Positions 27,005 to 34,962 of a stretch of DNA of 58,962 nt are shown one piece after another. This stretch comes from Candidatus Cloacimonadota bacterium (GTDB taxonomy: Bacteria; Cloacimonadota; Cloacimonadia; Cloacimonadales; TCS61): positions 1 through 58,962 of the forward strand of contig JAUXIJ010000013.1 in the NCBI GenBank assembly GCA_030621085.1. Direction: 5' to 3'. The notes under the pieces are model-generated. The model was not told the DNA's origin and did no database searches. It worked only from the letters and a program-made list of their open reading frames with translations. Numbering within the stretch: position 1 is the stretch's first letter; every line of letters begins with the position of its first letter. A program made the position numbers and the translations under genes.

Positions 27005-29215
27005 ATGAAGATTAGAAATTTTATTTTACTGATGATGATTCTAATATCATCTCAAAATTACGCCATATTCCATAAGATTTCAGAATTACCATTTTATAAT
27101 TTTGTATCATGGATAGAAATTGATAATAATTTAGCGATAATTGGCGTAAATGAGCCAGAAGGAAATCCAAATTGGAATTTAGGGTTCATTGATATTTCAA
27201 ATCCTGAAGATCCTGTAATTATTGAAGAATTTCACGATTTTCATAGGGTTAATAATATTGCTATAAAAGATTCAGTAGCTTTTATCGCAGATGATAATAG
27301 TTTAAAATTGGTTGATTATAATGATTTAGGCAACATTACAATAATTACTTATTATTCTGATACAGAAGTAAATTTTGTTGATATTTATAATGATTATGCT
27401 GTCTTTGTTTATGATAACGGATTTACAATAATCAATGTTTCAAATGCATTTTCTCCACAAGAAATTATTTCTGTTCCAGCAGGTTTCAATATTAGGCGTG
27501 CAAAAATCACTGAGAATTTTTTGTATCTTTTAGTTGATGATGGAATAAAAATATATGATATTAGCCAAATTAGTAATCCCACAATTTTAGGTGAGTATAC
27601 AGATTTGTTCTATAATTTAAACTCATTTGAAATCTATGACAATAAAATATATATTGCAGACTGGGTAGGATTGTTTGTTATTGATATTACTGATCCAACG
27701 AACCCTAGTCTTATTACATCAAATCCCGATTTTTTATATCCTCAAAATATATCCATTCAAGATGGCATTCTCTATGTTTGCGATTATTTGTACGGGTTCG
27801 CTATGTTTGACATTCAGGATATAAATGAACCGATTTTAATAAATACTTATCAAACACCTAGAGAAACAATTCATTATGCTACTCAAGGAGGTATTCTGTA
27901 TTTATTAGATTGGAGTTACGGATTGCAGATTGTTAATATGGATGAGAGCGCAAATCCTTATGAAATTTATCGTTATTGGGATGAATTTTCCTGTGTGGAA
28001 GGATTAGCATTCACTGACGATTATGTTTATTATGCTGATGCGGATGAAGGACTTTGTATCTATGAAAGAAACAACCCGACAGATCCGATTTACATGACTG
28101 GTGATGAATTGGGAACAAGGTTAATATTTGACAACAACATCGTATATTTAACTTATCGAACAAACTTATATTTGAATGTGGGAATCAAGATATACGATGT
28201 GAGCATTCCAGAATCACCAGAATTGATAAATACGATGGTTATTGAAAATTATCAAACGGAAAAAGTGGGAAATTATTTGTTCTTTAAAAACGAAATATAT
28301 TCAATTAGAATATACGATGTTACTGATCCGGCTAATCCATTTTTTGTTAACTCTATTACTAATGAACACCAGATTGTAAATTATCAAATAAAAAATAATC
28401 TGTTATTTGCCAGTATCAGTGAGTCTAATTATGTTGATGGCATTGAGATTTACGACATCAGTGATCTTAGCAACCCTGAATCAATTAGCTATATTTCAAT
28501 AGATCGCAGAATCGCCAATCTCAATGTATTTAATAATTTCCTTTATGCCGGTTATTGGAATTTAGGTTGGTATGGTTCGATAAGTGGATATTATATTATT
28601 GATTTTTCCGATCCCGCAAATCCCGAGATCGTAAATGATTTTATAGTTCACTCACTTGGAGGTAATTTAAACCGTGGAGTTGGATTTGGCTCTTTATGCT
28701 GTAATCTTTCAGGAACTGATTTAATAATTGCAGATAATCGTAGCAATAGGATTTTGACCTATAACGCTGAAGATATTACTAATCCCATTTTACAGAATGA
28801 ATTCAGATGGAACCTTCAAACAAGCTCGATAGATTTTGATGGTGAGAATCTAATTCTTTGTAATTGGGTAAATGGTATTACTGAGTTAGATTGGAACCAG
28901 TTTCTACCTGTAGATGAGATTGTCATTATTGATAATGAAATTTCGCTCACCAACTACCCCAATCCCTTCAACCCAACCACAACTATCTCTTTTTCTGTAG
29001 CACAAACGTCCTCGTTTGTGACTCTCGATATCTACAATATCAAAGGTCAGAAAGTAAAATCATTGGTTAAAGAAACAATACCAGCAGGTGATCACAACAT
29101 ACTCTGGAACGGCGTTGATGAATCTGGTAAATCGGTTGGATCTGGGGTGTATTTCTACAAACTAAATGTAAATGGCAAAAACGAAGCAGTAAAGAAATGT
29201 TTGCTGTTGAAATAA
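27005..29215 (+). CDS. secreted LVIVD-like repeat protein with sorting tail
   Basis: A 736-residue exported protein, with AAAGGAG upstream of the ATG. Signal peptide about 1-20, then about 13 diverged LVIVD-type repeats such as LFVIDITDPTNPSLITS and IEIYDISDLSNPESISY, predicted beta-propeller. The tail begins NYPNPFNPTTTISFSVAQTSSF. It is a distant paralogue of the protein at 19143 in its propeller part, whereas their tails belong to different subtypes, suggesting tail exchange. Confidence 0.83.
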   Translation: MKIRNFILLMMILISSQNYAIFHKISELPFYNFVSWIEIDNNLAIIGVNEPEGNPNWNLGFIDISNPEDPVIIEEFHDFHRVNNIAIKDSVAFIADDNSLKLVDYNDLGNITIITYYSDTEVNFVDIYNDYAVFVYDNGFTIINVSNAFSPQEIISVPAGFNIRRAKITENFLYLLVDDGIKIYDISQISNPTILGEYTDLFYNLNSFEIYDNKIYIADWVGLFVIDITDPTNPSLITSNPDFLYPQNISIQDGILYVCDYLYGFAMFDIQDINEPILINTYQTPRETIHYATQGGILYLLDWSYGLQIVNMDESANPYEIYRYWDEFSCVEGLAFTDDYVYYADADEGLCIYERNNPTDPIYMTGDELGTRLIFDNNIVYLTYRTNLYLNVGIKIYDVSIPESPELINTMVIENYQTEKVGNYLFFKNEIYSIRIYDVTDPANPFFVNSITNEHQIVNYQIKNNLLFASISESNYVDGIEIYDISDLSNPESISYISIDRRIANLNVFNNFLYAGYWNLGWYGSISGYYIIDFSDPANPEIVNDFIVHSLGGNLNRGVGFGSLCCNLSGTDLIIADNRSNRILTYNAEDITNPILQNEFRWNLQTSSIDFDGENLILCNWVNGITELDWNQFLPVDEIVIIDNEISLTNYPNPFNPTTTISFSVAQTSSFVTLDIYNIKGQKVKSLVKETIPAGDHNILWNGVDESGKSVGSGVYFYKLNVNGKNEAVKKCLLLK

Positions 29216-29239
29216 AAAAGCAACTTGGAATCCCTGCTA

Positions 29240-29325
29240 TTCCCTTTTAGCAAAAGGGAACATAAGATGCTGTTGAAAGAAAAAAACTTCCTGCTTATCT
29301 ACGTTTTCCCTTTAGTAAAGGGAAA
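29240..29325 (+). repeat. two perfect hairpins after a surface-protein gene
   Basis: TTCCCTTTT-AGC-AAAAGGGAA spans 29240-29260 and TTTCCCTTT-AGT-AAAGGGAAA spans 29305-29325. Both have 9-bp stems with 3-nt loops and near-identical sequence. They may act as terminators for the 27005 gene, although neither is followed by a long T run; they look like members of one small repeat family. Confidence 0.6.
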
Positions 29326-29344
29326 CTGCAAAGGATTCAGTTGC

Positions 29345-29545
29345 AGGCTGCGTGCCAACCCACCGAGCTATTGTTCTTTTAATCCCACGAATTAATTCGT
29401 GGGTTTCCGGGTAACCGTAGGGTGGGTGCTAACCCACAAATTGCTTGAAAAATATTTTCTTTGACAAAAATATTTCGAAAAAGCAGTTTCGTTTATGCCT
29501 TCAACAAGGCAAAAGAAAATGGATTATTCAGGTGATATGAATTGG
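29345..29545 (+). repeat. mosaic leader repeat, copy 5
   Basis: CCAACCCACCGAGCTATTG block, perfect palindrome 29384-29403, GGGTGGGTGCTAACCCAC, then TTTG (29460-29463), 20 bp, CAGTTTCG (29484-29491), TTCAACAAGGCA and GGATTATTCAGGTGATATG. The repeat runs directly into the GGAGG ribosome site of the lipoprotein gene. Confidence 0.75.
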
Positions 29546-29552
29546 AGGAGTT

Positions 29553-30017
29553 ATGTATTATAATTTCTTTATTAAGACTAAGAATCAATTTTTGCTTTTA
29601 TTATTAATATTTTTATTTAGCTGTAATTTTAATCCATTCCAAAGCGATGAAGATATTTGGGATGGCAATGTCTACACCATTCATGAATTATTTGATAGTG
29701 ATATTATACAGGATGGTATGACCTATCTTGTTGAAGGTTATATATTTGAACTTAATTATTTCCCTGAAAATGAAAGGTTTCTTTTATACCCGGAGATCAA
29801 TACATACACAGGTCGTACCTATCATAATGTAAACATAAATGTTGTGAAAAACTCAAGCTCAATTTTCAATAAGATCATTAATGCTTTTGAGAATACTGAA
29901 GAAGAATGGATTCTGGTTACTATCAGGGGAGAAGCAAAGGAAATTACAATAGCTGGAAATGGCTGGTCAGATGATATTTTTGTTATGGAAATTGGTGCTA
30001 TTAGAATCAATGATTAA
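29553..30017 (+). CDS. small lipoprotein
   Basis: A 154-residue predicted lipoprotein: basic N-terminus, hydrophobic stretch LLLLLIFLF and lipobox LFSC with the acylated Cys at about residue 24. The mature part (DGNVYTIHELFDSDIIQDGMTY and following) is acidic and beta-rich, with no family I recognise; it vaguely recalls OB-fold-like small domains. It lacks the NPFNPTT tail of its neighbours yet carries the same leader repeat. GGAGG lies 5 bp before the ATG. Confidence 0.65.
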   Translation: MYYNFFIKTKNQFLLLLLIFLFSCNFNPFQSDEDIWDGNVYTIHELFDSDIIQDGMTYLVEGYIFELNYFPENERFLLYPEINTYTGRTYHNVNINVVKNSSSIFNKIINAFENTEEEWILVTIRGEAKEITIAGNGWSDDIFVMEIGAIRIND

Positions 30018-30020
30018 TGA

Positions 30021-30070
30021 AAGATCTAAATGCGAAATCACGAACTTGTTCGGGGATACATACGTTTTAC
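30021..30070 (+). repeat. GTTCGGGGA pre-gene element
   Basis: AAGATCTAAATG, CACGAACTTGTTCGGGGATAC and TACGTT, matching 25244-25300, 31316-31370 and in part 56098-56133. Each copy sits 20-50 bp before a start codon. Confidence 0.6.
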
Positions 30071-30110
30071 TCAATCGTGAGCAAAAGGTTTAGAAGGAGG
30101 TGTAATCGTA

Positions 30111-31286
30111 ATGAACAAAGGTGAAGAAATTACACAATATAACCAGTGCTCAGAGGATTGGCGACACTATAATAATACAATCTGGCAAATACCATCTGTT
30201 GCAGTAGTCATATCCTCCGCAATTTTAGCAGTCGCCTACCAGTATGTCGAAGAATTGCTACCAAGAACTATAATCCTCTTTTTCGGTGGGCTGATATTGC
30301 TGAGTCTTACAATAGCGTTGATAAAGCACAGACTATTCCACAATCAAAGGACAGAATTCTTGTCTAACACAGAGGATGATTGGGTAGATTCAAACAAGAT
30401 AAAGAGAATAATTAAGAGGAAGACAGAAGAAATCCCGAATGGTTTATGGTTTCAGAAAATGATAGCATATCACTGGTTGTTAGGAGTCATGATTATCACA
30501 ATGTTATGCTTTTTCGGATTGTTTTTTCACAACTTATTTTTATTGTTTGGAGGAAATATGGATACAATAAATGTGACTCAAGCTGTTGACGTGGTGAACA
30601 GTATAGATTGGAAATTGATTGTTGCAATAATAGCTGCAATTGCTGGTTGGGCAGCATTTTTACTCAAATACCAGTCAAATAAGCGATTATACAACCAAGA
30701 TTGGTCCAAATGGGAGAAAAACTTTGTAGCTTACAGAAGAGAACATCTCCAGCCCTTCGCTGAAATACTGAGAAAAACTTACGAAAAATTCATTGAAGGT
30801 CAACATAGTGTTCTGCAAACTTGGGAGGAAGCTGTACATGCAGCTAAGTGGCCAAGGAATCTTCCAATGCCCGAAGGCTTACCATTGCGGGAGTGGCGAT
30901 CACTATACGGTGTTGGCTTGGATACGGAAGATGAACATTTGTTCAAGTTTGCGGAAGCGATTTATCCGGTCTTTAATACCCTCGCCAAGACTCCAATTCA
31001 AGAGCGTTCTATTTTACAGCCAGAAGAGTTCGACACTTTTCATAAAGCACGAGGAGGAATAGCGGATTACTTTGAACTCTGTGGAAACATGATGAAACAA
31101 TCCAGGCGTTTTGCCCAATTCTTAGAGCAGAAGGTTCGACCCAACCATTACTACAAAGTAAAATTAGCAGCATATCTTGAGTTAGCTCTGGTAAGAGCGT
31201 TTGGTGAAGCAAGTGAGACTGGCTCTGGTAAGCTTGGCTTGTTCAGATTGGGTCATCTTTGGAAAACAGACGACATGCGAAAGTAG
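30111..31286 (+). CDS. membrane protein with four predicted helices, unknown function
   Basis: A 391-residue protein with a very strong AAGGAGGTG ribosome site. Helices lie at about 28-47, 53-72, 125-148 and 168-186; a soluble helical C-terminal domain follows (about 195-391). I do not recognise it. An internal in-frame ATG at 30558 (residue 150) is preceded by GGAGGAAAT, so a shorter C-terminal product starting MDTINVTQAVDVV may also be made. It lies between the surface-protein block and an RloC-like ATPase, so a role in defence is possible but is inferred from position only. Confidence 0.65.
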   Translation: MNKGEEITQYNQCSEDWRHYNNTIWQIPSVAVVISSAILAVAYQYVEELLPRTIILFFGGLILLSLTIALIKHRLFHNQRTEFLSNTEDDWVDSNKIKRIIKRKTEEIPNGLWFQKMIAYHWLLGVMIITMLCFFGLFFHNLFLLFGGNMDTINVTQAVDVVNSIDWKLIVAIIAAIAGWAAFLLKYQSNKRLYNQDWSKWEKNFVAYRREHLQPFAEILRKTYEKFIEGQHSVLQTWEEAVHAAKWPRNLPMPEGLPLREWRSLYGVGLDTEDEHLFKFAEAIYPVFNTLAKTPIQERSILQPEEFDTFHKARGGIADYFELCGNMMKQSRRFAQFLEQKVRPNHYYKVKLAAYLELALVRAFGEASETGSGKLGLFRLGHLWKTDDMRK

Positions 31287-31315
31287 ATATTTTATAAAAA
31301 CATAGTAATGAATGA

Positions 31316-31370
31316 AATATCTAAACACAAAATATATGAACTTGTTCGGGGATTCATGCATTATGAGTAA
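31316..31370 (+). repeat. GTTCGGGGA pre-gene element
   Basis: ATATCTAAACACAAAATATATG, then AACTTGTTCGGGGATTCATG, parallel to 30021-30070. It precedes the RloC-like ATPase. Confidence 0.55.
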
Positions 31371-31410
31371 GTCTTAGTTAATAATGTAATTATTATACAA
31401 AGAATAGAAG

Positions 31411-32712
31411 ATGTTAAAATTGAAAGAAACTCTTGAATCAGAAATTAAAGTATTTGCTATTGGATTGCCATATTGGGCAAAATATCTTGCAAAAAAGATT
31501 TTGTCAGGCAATATCATTTCTGAAAATGAAATTGATAATGCTTATTCTTATTTACTTGAAGAACTAAAATTAATACCTAAAACTGAAAAATCTGAAATTG
31601 TTATCAACTACAATGCAAATAATTCATCAAATTATAAACATGATTTGCTTTTCATGAAACTTGAAAATATTGAAGGTGTTAATGCCCTAGTTGAAAACCA
31701 AGTGATTGAATTTAGCCCAAACCTTACTGTAATTTATGGTGCAAATGGCTCAGGTAAATCAGGATATGTTAGGCTGTTAAAAAAGGTATTTTATTCCAAA
31801 ACTCCTGAAGAAATTATTTCGAACATTTATTTAGATAGCGGACACAAAGCTGTTAAGGCGGAGTTTACTTTTAAATCAAATAATACTGATATTCACTTAC
31901 TGTTTCCTGCAGATTCGTCTAACTCAGAATTTGATCAATATGCAGTTTTTGATGGTAAAAGTGTTATTGCACATCTTGATAGGAGGAATGAATTTAAATT
32001 TCGACCTGCAGGATTAAGTTTCTTTGCAGACCTTACAGAAGCAATAAAACGTGTTGAAGAAAAATTGAATGTAGATGTCACTAAAAAGCAAATAGGACAC
32101 TCTTTAGATGACCTTGTGGATTTATTCGAGGGTGAATCTGATATTAAAACCATTATTCAAAATCTTTCTGCCCAAACAAAATTAGATGACTTAAGAAAAT
32201 ACACTCCCCTTTCAGAAGAAGATAAAACAGAGAAATCTAAAAATGAAAAAAAATATGATAATCTTTTATTAGCCATTAAAGGAAAAAAAAAGGAAATTCA
32301 ATCGCTTGAAAGTATTAGAAGACTTATAGAAGAAAATAAAAAACGTATTGAAACCCTGAATAAATTCCTTAAAATCGAATGTCTCACACTAATAAAAAAT
32401 GCAATAACTGATTGTGTAAACAAAGAAGAAACTGCAAAATCAGAAGGTATTGAAAACTTCAAGACAGATAAAATTGAAGGAATTGGTTCTATTGAATGGA
32501 AAAAATTTATTGTGGCAGCAGAACATTTTGCTAAAAAACAGAAAGAAGAAGATAATGCTTATCCTAAAATAGGAGACAATTGCTTACTGTGTCATCAACC
32601 GCTTTCAGAAAAGGCTCAAAAATTAATTAATAACTATTGGGCTTTTATTAAAAGTGTTGCAGAAGAAAATGCAAAAAAAGCACAAGCATATCTCGATAAA
32701 ATCAGCATATGA
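31411..32712 (+). CDS. RloC-like zinc-hook ATPase, N-terminal part (frameshifted)
   Basis: The 433-residue N-terminal part of an AAA_13-family ABC/SMC-like ATPase. Walker A is GANGSGKS at about residues 110-117, preceded by an N-terminal helical domain. Coiled coil follows (about 260-390) and a zinc-hook-like CLLCHQPL at about 391. The frame then meets TGA at 32710-32712, while the coding signal continues one base over from about 32690. RloC/PrrC relatives are phage-responsive anticodon nucleases. AGAAG precedes the ATG. The two parts are either a pseudogene, a sequencing indel or joined by slippage. Confidence 0.75.
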   Translation: MLKLKETLESEIKVFAIGLPYWAKYLAKKILSGNIISENEIDNAYSYLLEELKLIPKTEKSEIVINYNANNSSNYKHDLLFMKLENIEGVNALVENQVIEFSPNLTVIYGANGSGKSGYVRLLKKVFYSKTPEEIISNIYLDSGHKAVKAEFTFKSNNTDIHLLFPADSSNSEFDQYAVFDGKSVIAHLDRRNEFKFRPAGLSFFADLTEAIKRVEEKLNVDVTKKQIGHSLDDLVDLFEGESDIKTIIQNLSAQTKLDDLRKYTPLSEEDKTEKSKNEKKYDNLLLAIKGKKKEIQSLESIRRLIEENKKRIETLNKFLKIECLTLIKNAITDCVNKEETAKSEGIENFKTDKIEGIGSIEWKKFIVAAEHFAKKQKEEDNAYPKIGDNCLLCHQPLSEKAQKLINNYWAFIKSVAEENAKKAQAYLDKISI

Positions 32713-33997
32713 AGAACTTAATTTTAATTTATTCCCTGATGAAAACACACTTTCTGTATGGCTTTCAGAAAAATACCCAAGTTCTTTAACTTCATTAAAG
32801 CAAAAGCTTACTGAACAAAAAACACTTGCTACCAATATTATTTCAGACATAAATTCTAAAATATCAAAGAACAGATTAGCTATAAAAATAAGCGTTACCG
32901 ACCATGATGCAATCGAAACAGCTATTAATGCTTCAATAAAAATGCTTAAAGCAAATGAACAAAATGTAGAGGTAGAAAAACTCCTTAAAGTAAAAACTAG
33001 ATTTGCTCACAAAGAAAAATTTAATATTCATTTTCCAAAGTTTGAGACATATGTCAACAATCAAGTTTGGATTCAAAATGCAGGTAAAGCAATTTTCGGT
33101 AAAAAAAAAATAACAGAAACTGAAAAAACTTTATCAGAAAAGTATTTTAATCAAAAATATATTGAAACATTCAATAATGAATGTAATAATCTGAATGGAA
33201 ATTTTGGAATAGAAATCAATCACACAGGTTCAGCAGGAAAATCATACAAACAACTAATATTAAAAGGCAACAACCCTAATGTAATTTTAAGTGAGGGCGA
33301 GAAAAAGGTAATTGCCATTGCCGACTTTCTTGCAGAGATGAATCTTTCAGAAGTAAATAGAGGTCTTGTTTTTGATGATCCAGTATCATCATTAGATGAA
33401 ATGAGAAAGAAAGATATTGCTATTCGCCTATCTTATGAATCTAAAGAAAAACAAGTAGTGTTATTTACTCATGATTTAATATTTGTTTCAAATTTACTAA
33501 CTCATTGTGAGGATAATAAAATACCATTTTTGTGTCATTGGATTGAAAATAGAGATAATAAACCAGGACATGTTTGGTTAAAAAATGCACCTTCATATGA
33601 AAAGGAATATAGAAACTCTGAACCTGTAAAGAAATTTTACATCGATGCAAAAAAGGACGATTGCCCTCCTTCACAAAGAGAATTTCTTCTGAAATCAGGT
33701 TTTACCGCTTTAAGAACTTGCTACGAAGTATTAGTTATTAATGGTCTTTTCAAAAATGTTGTTCAACGTTACAATGAAAGAGTAAGTGTTGACGCATTGT
33801 CAAAGGTATATTTTGATCAGGGTTTAGTTGATGAACTGCTAGATAGTTTTGCTAATTGTTGTCGATATATGGAAGGACATACTCATAGTAACAAATATGC
33901 TTACAAAAAACCTCAACCTACAAACTTAAATGAAGAAATACAAAGATATGAAGCTATTCGAAAAAAAATTAAAAATACAAAGAAGACCAGTTCATAA
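32654..33997 (+). CDS. RloC-like zinc-hook ATPase, C-terminal part (frameshifted)
   Basis: Second half of the split ATPase, in the +1 frame relative to the first. It carries the return coiled coil, the ABC signature LSEGEKK (about 213), Walker B with D-loop LVFDDPVSSLDE (about 238) and the His-switch region LFTHDL. The C-terminal domain has R-x3-E (RTCYE, about 354-358) and a later His-rich EGHTHSNKY, reminiscent of the Arg-Glu-His catalytic set of PrrC/RloC anticodon nucleases. The listed start is only the open-frame start; the natural product would be a fusion with the upstream part. Confidence 0.7.
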   Translation: MLQKKMQKKHKHISIKSAYEELNFNLFPDENTLSVWLSEKYPSSLTSLKQKLTEQKTLATNIISDINSKISKNRLAIKISVTDHDAIETAINASIKMLKANEQNVEVEKLLKVKTRFAHKEKFNIHFPKFETYVNNQVWIQNAGKAIFGKKKITETEKTLSEKYFNQKYIETFNNECNNLNGNFGIEINHTGSAGKSYKQLILKGNNPNVILSEGEKKVIAIADFLAEMNLSEVNRGLVFDDPVSSLDEMRKKDIAIRLSYESKEKQVVLFTHDLIFVSNLLTHCEDNKIPFLCHWIENRDNKPGHVWLKNAPSYEKEYRNSEPVKKFYIDAKKDDCPPSQREFLLKSGFTALRTCYEVLVINGLFKNVVQRYNERVSVDALSKVYFDQGLVDELLDSFANCCRYMEGHTHSNKYAYKKPQPTNLNEEIQRYEAIRKKIKNTKKTSS

Positions 33998-34049
33998 TTT
34001 TGTGCCCACAAACTCGTTTCGCTCGTCGCAGCGTACAGGCACGTTAAAA
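33998..34049 (+). repeat. hairpin boundary element, possibly attC-like
   Basis: TTTTGTGCC (33998-34006) pairs with GGCAC-GTT-AAAA (34038-34049), leaving an unpaired GTT, with CGTTTCGCTCGTCGCAGCG inside. Bulged GTT/AAC boxes are typical of integron attC sites, but the consensus fit is poor. Confidence 0.3.
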
Positions 34050-34074
34050 ATGAATAAACAGAAATATAATTATT

Positions 34075-34767
34075 ATGAATGAATCGGATCTATACCAACC
34101 AATAAATGAATACCTAATTAAAAACGGCTATTCAGTTAATAGTGAAGTTTTGCATTGTGATATAATTGCCCAAAAGAATGATGAAGTAATAGCAATTGAA
34201 TTAAAAAAGAATTTTAATGCTACCCTGTTAATTCAAGCTGTAGAAAGACAAAAATTTGCAGATTCTGTTTATATTGCAATACTAAAACCCAAAAGAAAAG
34301 GAAACCTGAAAAATTGGAAGGGGATGTGCCATTTATTGAAACGGTTGGAAATTGGATTAATTCTTGTTTCATTTCTTAAAACCAAAGCAAGAATCGATAT
34401 AATATTACATCCGACTGATAATGTAATTAAGAAAAGTAATAAAAAAAGAAGAGCCATTTTAAGAGAAATCGATAATAGATCGGGAAATTATAACAAAGGT
34501 GGAATTACAAGGAAAAAAATTATTACTGCATACAGAGAAAATGCCGTATTCATAGCTTGCTGTTTGCATAAATATGGAGAATTAAGCCCTAAAAAACTAA
34601 GAGAACTGGGTACTGGAGATAAAACTTCCAGTATTCTGCAAAAAGATCATTACGGTTGGTTTGTAAGGGTTAGAATAGGAGTTTATAAATTACACCATAA
34701 TGGAGTTGAATCTTTAAAAAAATATTCAGAAATTGCGAATGTATATTATAAAATGCTGAATGGTTAA
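34075..34767 (+). CDS. DUF2161 protein, PD-(D/E)XK nuclease-like
   Basis: A 230-residue cytoplasmic protein. CDIIAQKNDEVIAIELKKNF at about residues 24-44 supplies the D...ExK core of the PD-(D/E)XK nuclease fold, and LIQAVERQKFADSVYIA is the following helix-strand typical of DUF2161. The C-terminal part (about 135-230) looks like a winged-helix DNA-binding domain. Members often occur in defence or mobile regions, in line with the RloC-like neighbour. No clear ribosome site is visible. Confidence 0.72.
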   Translation: MNESDLYQPINEYLIKNGYSVNSEVLHCDIIAQKNDEVIAIELKKNFNATLLIQAVERQKFADSVYIAILKPKRKGNLKNWKGMCHLLKRLEIGLILVSFLKTKARIDIILHPTDNVIKKSNKKRRAILREIDNRSGNYNKGGITRKKIITAYRENAVFIACCLHKYGELSPKKLRELGTGDKTSSILQKDHYGWFVRVRIGVYKLHHNGVESLKKYSEIANVYYKMLNG

Positions 34768-34786
34768 TGATGTTATGGTTTAAGGG

Positions 34787-34930
34787 GTTCTGCAAAATGA
34801 AAAAAGTCTGTCTTTCTGAGGAAATCTTCGAAGAAATTTCTCACGAAGAATCTCATTGTAAGCGGAGATCCTTCCAAAGAACAACGTGTAAGATTCGTCA
34901 GGACGACAAAAACACTCTATTTTGCAGAAC
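34787..34930 (+). mobile_element. MITE-like element with 12-bp terminal inverted repeats, copy 1
   Basis: GTTCTGCAAAAT at 34787-34798 and ATTTTGCAGAAC at 34919-34930 are perfect inverted repeats flanking 120 bp without a gene. The interior (GTCTTTCTGAGGA, CGAAGAATCTC, GAGATCCTTC) matches 39855-40043 in reverse orientation. Confidence 0.65.
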
Positions 34931-34962
34931 TCATATATTACGATTTATCAATCGGAGGTAAA

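Noticed and set aside
15625..29545. CRISPR array formed by the repeated palindromes
   Set aside because: Copies are kilobases apart with genes between them; there are no short regular spacers and no cas genes.
32672..32680. Programmed -1 frameshift at the A-AAA-AAG run of the RloC-like gene
   Set aside because: The downstream frame is +1, not -1, so a classical -1 slip cannot join the two parts.
32710..32712. TGA of the first RloC-like part as a second selenocysteine codon
   Set aside because: The sequence after this TGA in the same frame is not coding; the continuation lies in another frame and no SECIS-like hairpin follows.
34767..34961. 64-codon open frame between the DUF2161 gene and the exported protein
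   Set aside because: It lies almost entirely inside the MITE-like element, has no ribosome site and encodes an improbable protein.
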